A DNA stretch of 31,826 nt, taken from positions 1 through 31,826 of the forward strand of contig UQMW01000017.1 of the NCBI GenBank assembly GCA_900542275.1, in the 5' to 3' direction. The notes below the pieces were generated by a model, which saw only the letters and a program-made list of their open reading frames with translations, did not search any database and had not been told where the DNA came from. Each line of letters begins with the position of its first letter. Position 1 is the first letter of the stretch. Below are positions 31,335-31,826 of the stretch, in pieces. The stretch is from an uncultured Collinsella sp. (GTDB lineage Bacteria > Actinomycetota > Coriobacteriia > Coriobacteriales > Coriobacteriaceae). The translations under genes were made by a program, and so were the position numbers.

Positions 31335-31567
31335 CGAGCATTCGGCGCATTGCCTACGATACGGGCAAGCCCCGAGGGGCCGCCGATCGGGCGCCTCCGG
31401 ATGGCCGTCTGCCCCTGCCCCGTAGAGGGCCCGGGGGGTGTTGCCACCGGGGGCGCTCGCCGCTCCGGACGACTGATAGGAAACTGCCGGGCGCAAGCGC
31501 CACGGCCAGGTAATGTGGGTGTCGCGGGGAGGGGTTCCGATCGGCCTACCGATTGGAGGATACCACC
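31335..31567 (+). ncRNA. Candidate IS110 bridge RNA region (left non-coding end)
   Basis: A GC-rich, hairpin-dense, non-coding stretch of about 230 bases directly upstream of the IS110-type transposase start. Examples: CCCC-GA-GGGG near 31370, GGGCGC-AA-GCGCC near 31495. In IS110-group elements the long 5' non-coding end encodes a bridge RNA whose loops pair with target and donor DNA. The assignment rests on position and structure, not on a recognised sequence. Confidence 0.45.
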
Positions 31568-31826
31568 GTGGCACCAATTAGAATGCCGGAAGCCGTCATC
31601 GGGCTCGATGTCGGGAAATCGTCCCACTGGGCATGCGTCGCGACTCGAGATGGCGAGGTGCTGTTGAGCACCCCCGTCGCGAACAGGGAGGACGACCTGG
31701 ACTCGCTGTTCGGCCGCTTCCCCGATGCGCTCGTGGTCGTCGACCAGTCGCGCAACATAGGCGCCCTCGCGCTCGCCCGCGCCAGGGCGGCCGGGATGTC
31801 GGCGGCGTACCTGCCGGGACTCGCGG
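31568..31826 (+). CDS. IS110-family transposase, N-terminal part (cut by window edge)
   Basis: The first 86 codons of a DEDD recombinase. The protein opens with VIGLDVGKSSHWACV, the IS110 hallmark in which the Asp of LDVGK begins the RuvC-like catalytic set, followed by GEVLLSTPVANREDD and VVVDQSRNIGALALA. The start is GTG at 31568, with GGAGG (31556-31560) seven bases upstream; an in-frame ATG lies at 31583. The catalytic C-terminal serine domain lies outside the window, so I cannot tell whether the copy is intact. Confidence 0.9.
   Translation, partial: MAPIRMPEAVIGLDVGKSSHWACVATRDGEVLLSTPVANREDDLDSLFGRFPDALVVVDQSRNIGALALARARAAGMSAAYLPGLA

Larger units (their letters stand above)
31335..31826 (+). 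mobile_element. IS110-family insertion sequence, left part
   Basis: Defined by the transposase start and its GC-rich leader; the left boundary is approximate and the right end is outside the window. IS110 elements do not usually have terminal inverted repeats, so none is expected. It lies beside a DUF559-like gene in an AT-rich gap, a likely insertion hot spot. Confidence 0.7.

Overview
The window is a GC-rich (roughly 60%) actinobacterial chromosome segment. The gene content, the SDR closely resembling bile-acid 12alpha-hydroxysteroid dehydrogenases, the many short intergenic hairpin repeats and the DUF559-like paralogues point to a gut Coriobacteriia, most likely Collinsella or a close relative. 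The genus is inference. No rRNA, tRNA or CRISPR was found.

Left part (1-9660): a large tail-anchored coiled-coil protein (minus strand), the 12alpha-HSDH-like SDR, a 450-base repeat-rich gap, tgt (tRNA-guanine transglycosylase), a LOG-family hydrolase, a RelB/YafQ-type toxin-antitoxin pair with its own palindromic operator, a DegV-type fatty-acid-binding protein (minus), a HAD phosphatase and a PepV-like M20 dipeptidase.

Middle (9660-20130): the phosphate ABC transporter operon pstS-pstC-pstA-pstB (no phoU follows), an ABC-F ATPase plus a Cof-type HAD hydrolase, and two metal-homeostasis units. The first is a DtxR/MntR-family regulator preceded by two copies of a palindromic box. The second is an ArsR/SmtB regulator, a stand-alone heavy-metal-associated domain protein and a Zn/Cd-type P1B ATPase, with three SmtB-like operators. 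A 127-base nested inverted repeat with perfect 28-base arms sits between the two units.

Right part (20130-31826): a more AT-rich island carries a DUF559/AbiEi-like protein flanked by inverted copies of a 32-37-base repeat. Then come a DEDD 3'-5' exonuclease (minus), a His-rich putative manganese exporter with a box resembling those of the DtxR/MntR-family gene, DUF188 and HdeD-like genes (minus), a nitroreductase, two tandem histidine phosphatases, a shortened DUF1015 protein and an M20 deacylase/peptidase (minus), a second DUF559-like paralogue, and the 5' part of an IS110-family transposase whose GC-rich leader is a good candidate for a bridge RNA. The right edge cuts this transposase.

Most operons are short and separated by strong hairpins. 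Several hairpins are repeated elements shared between distant sites in the window.
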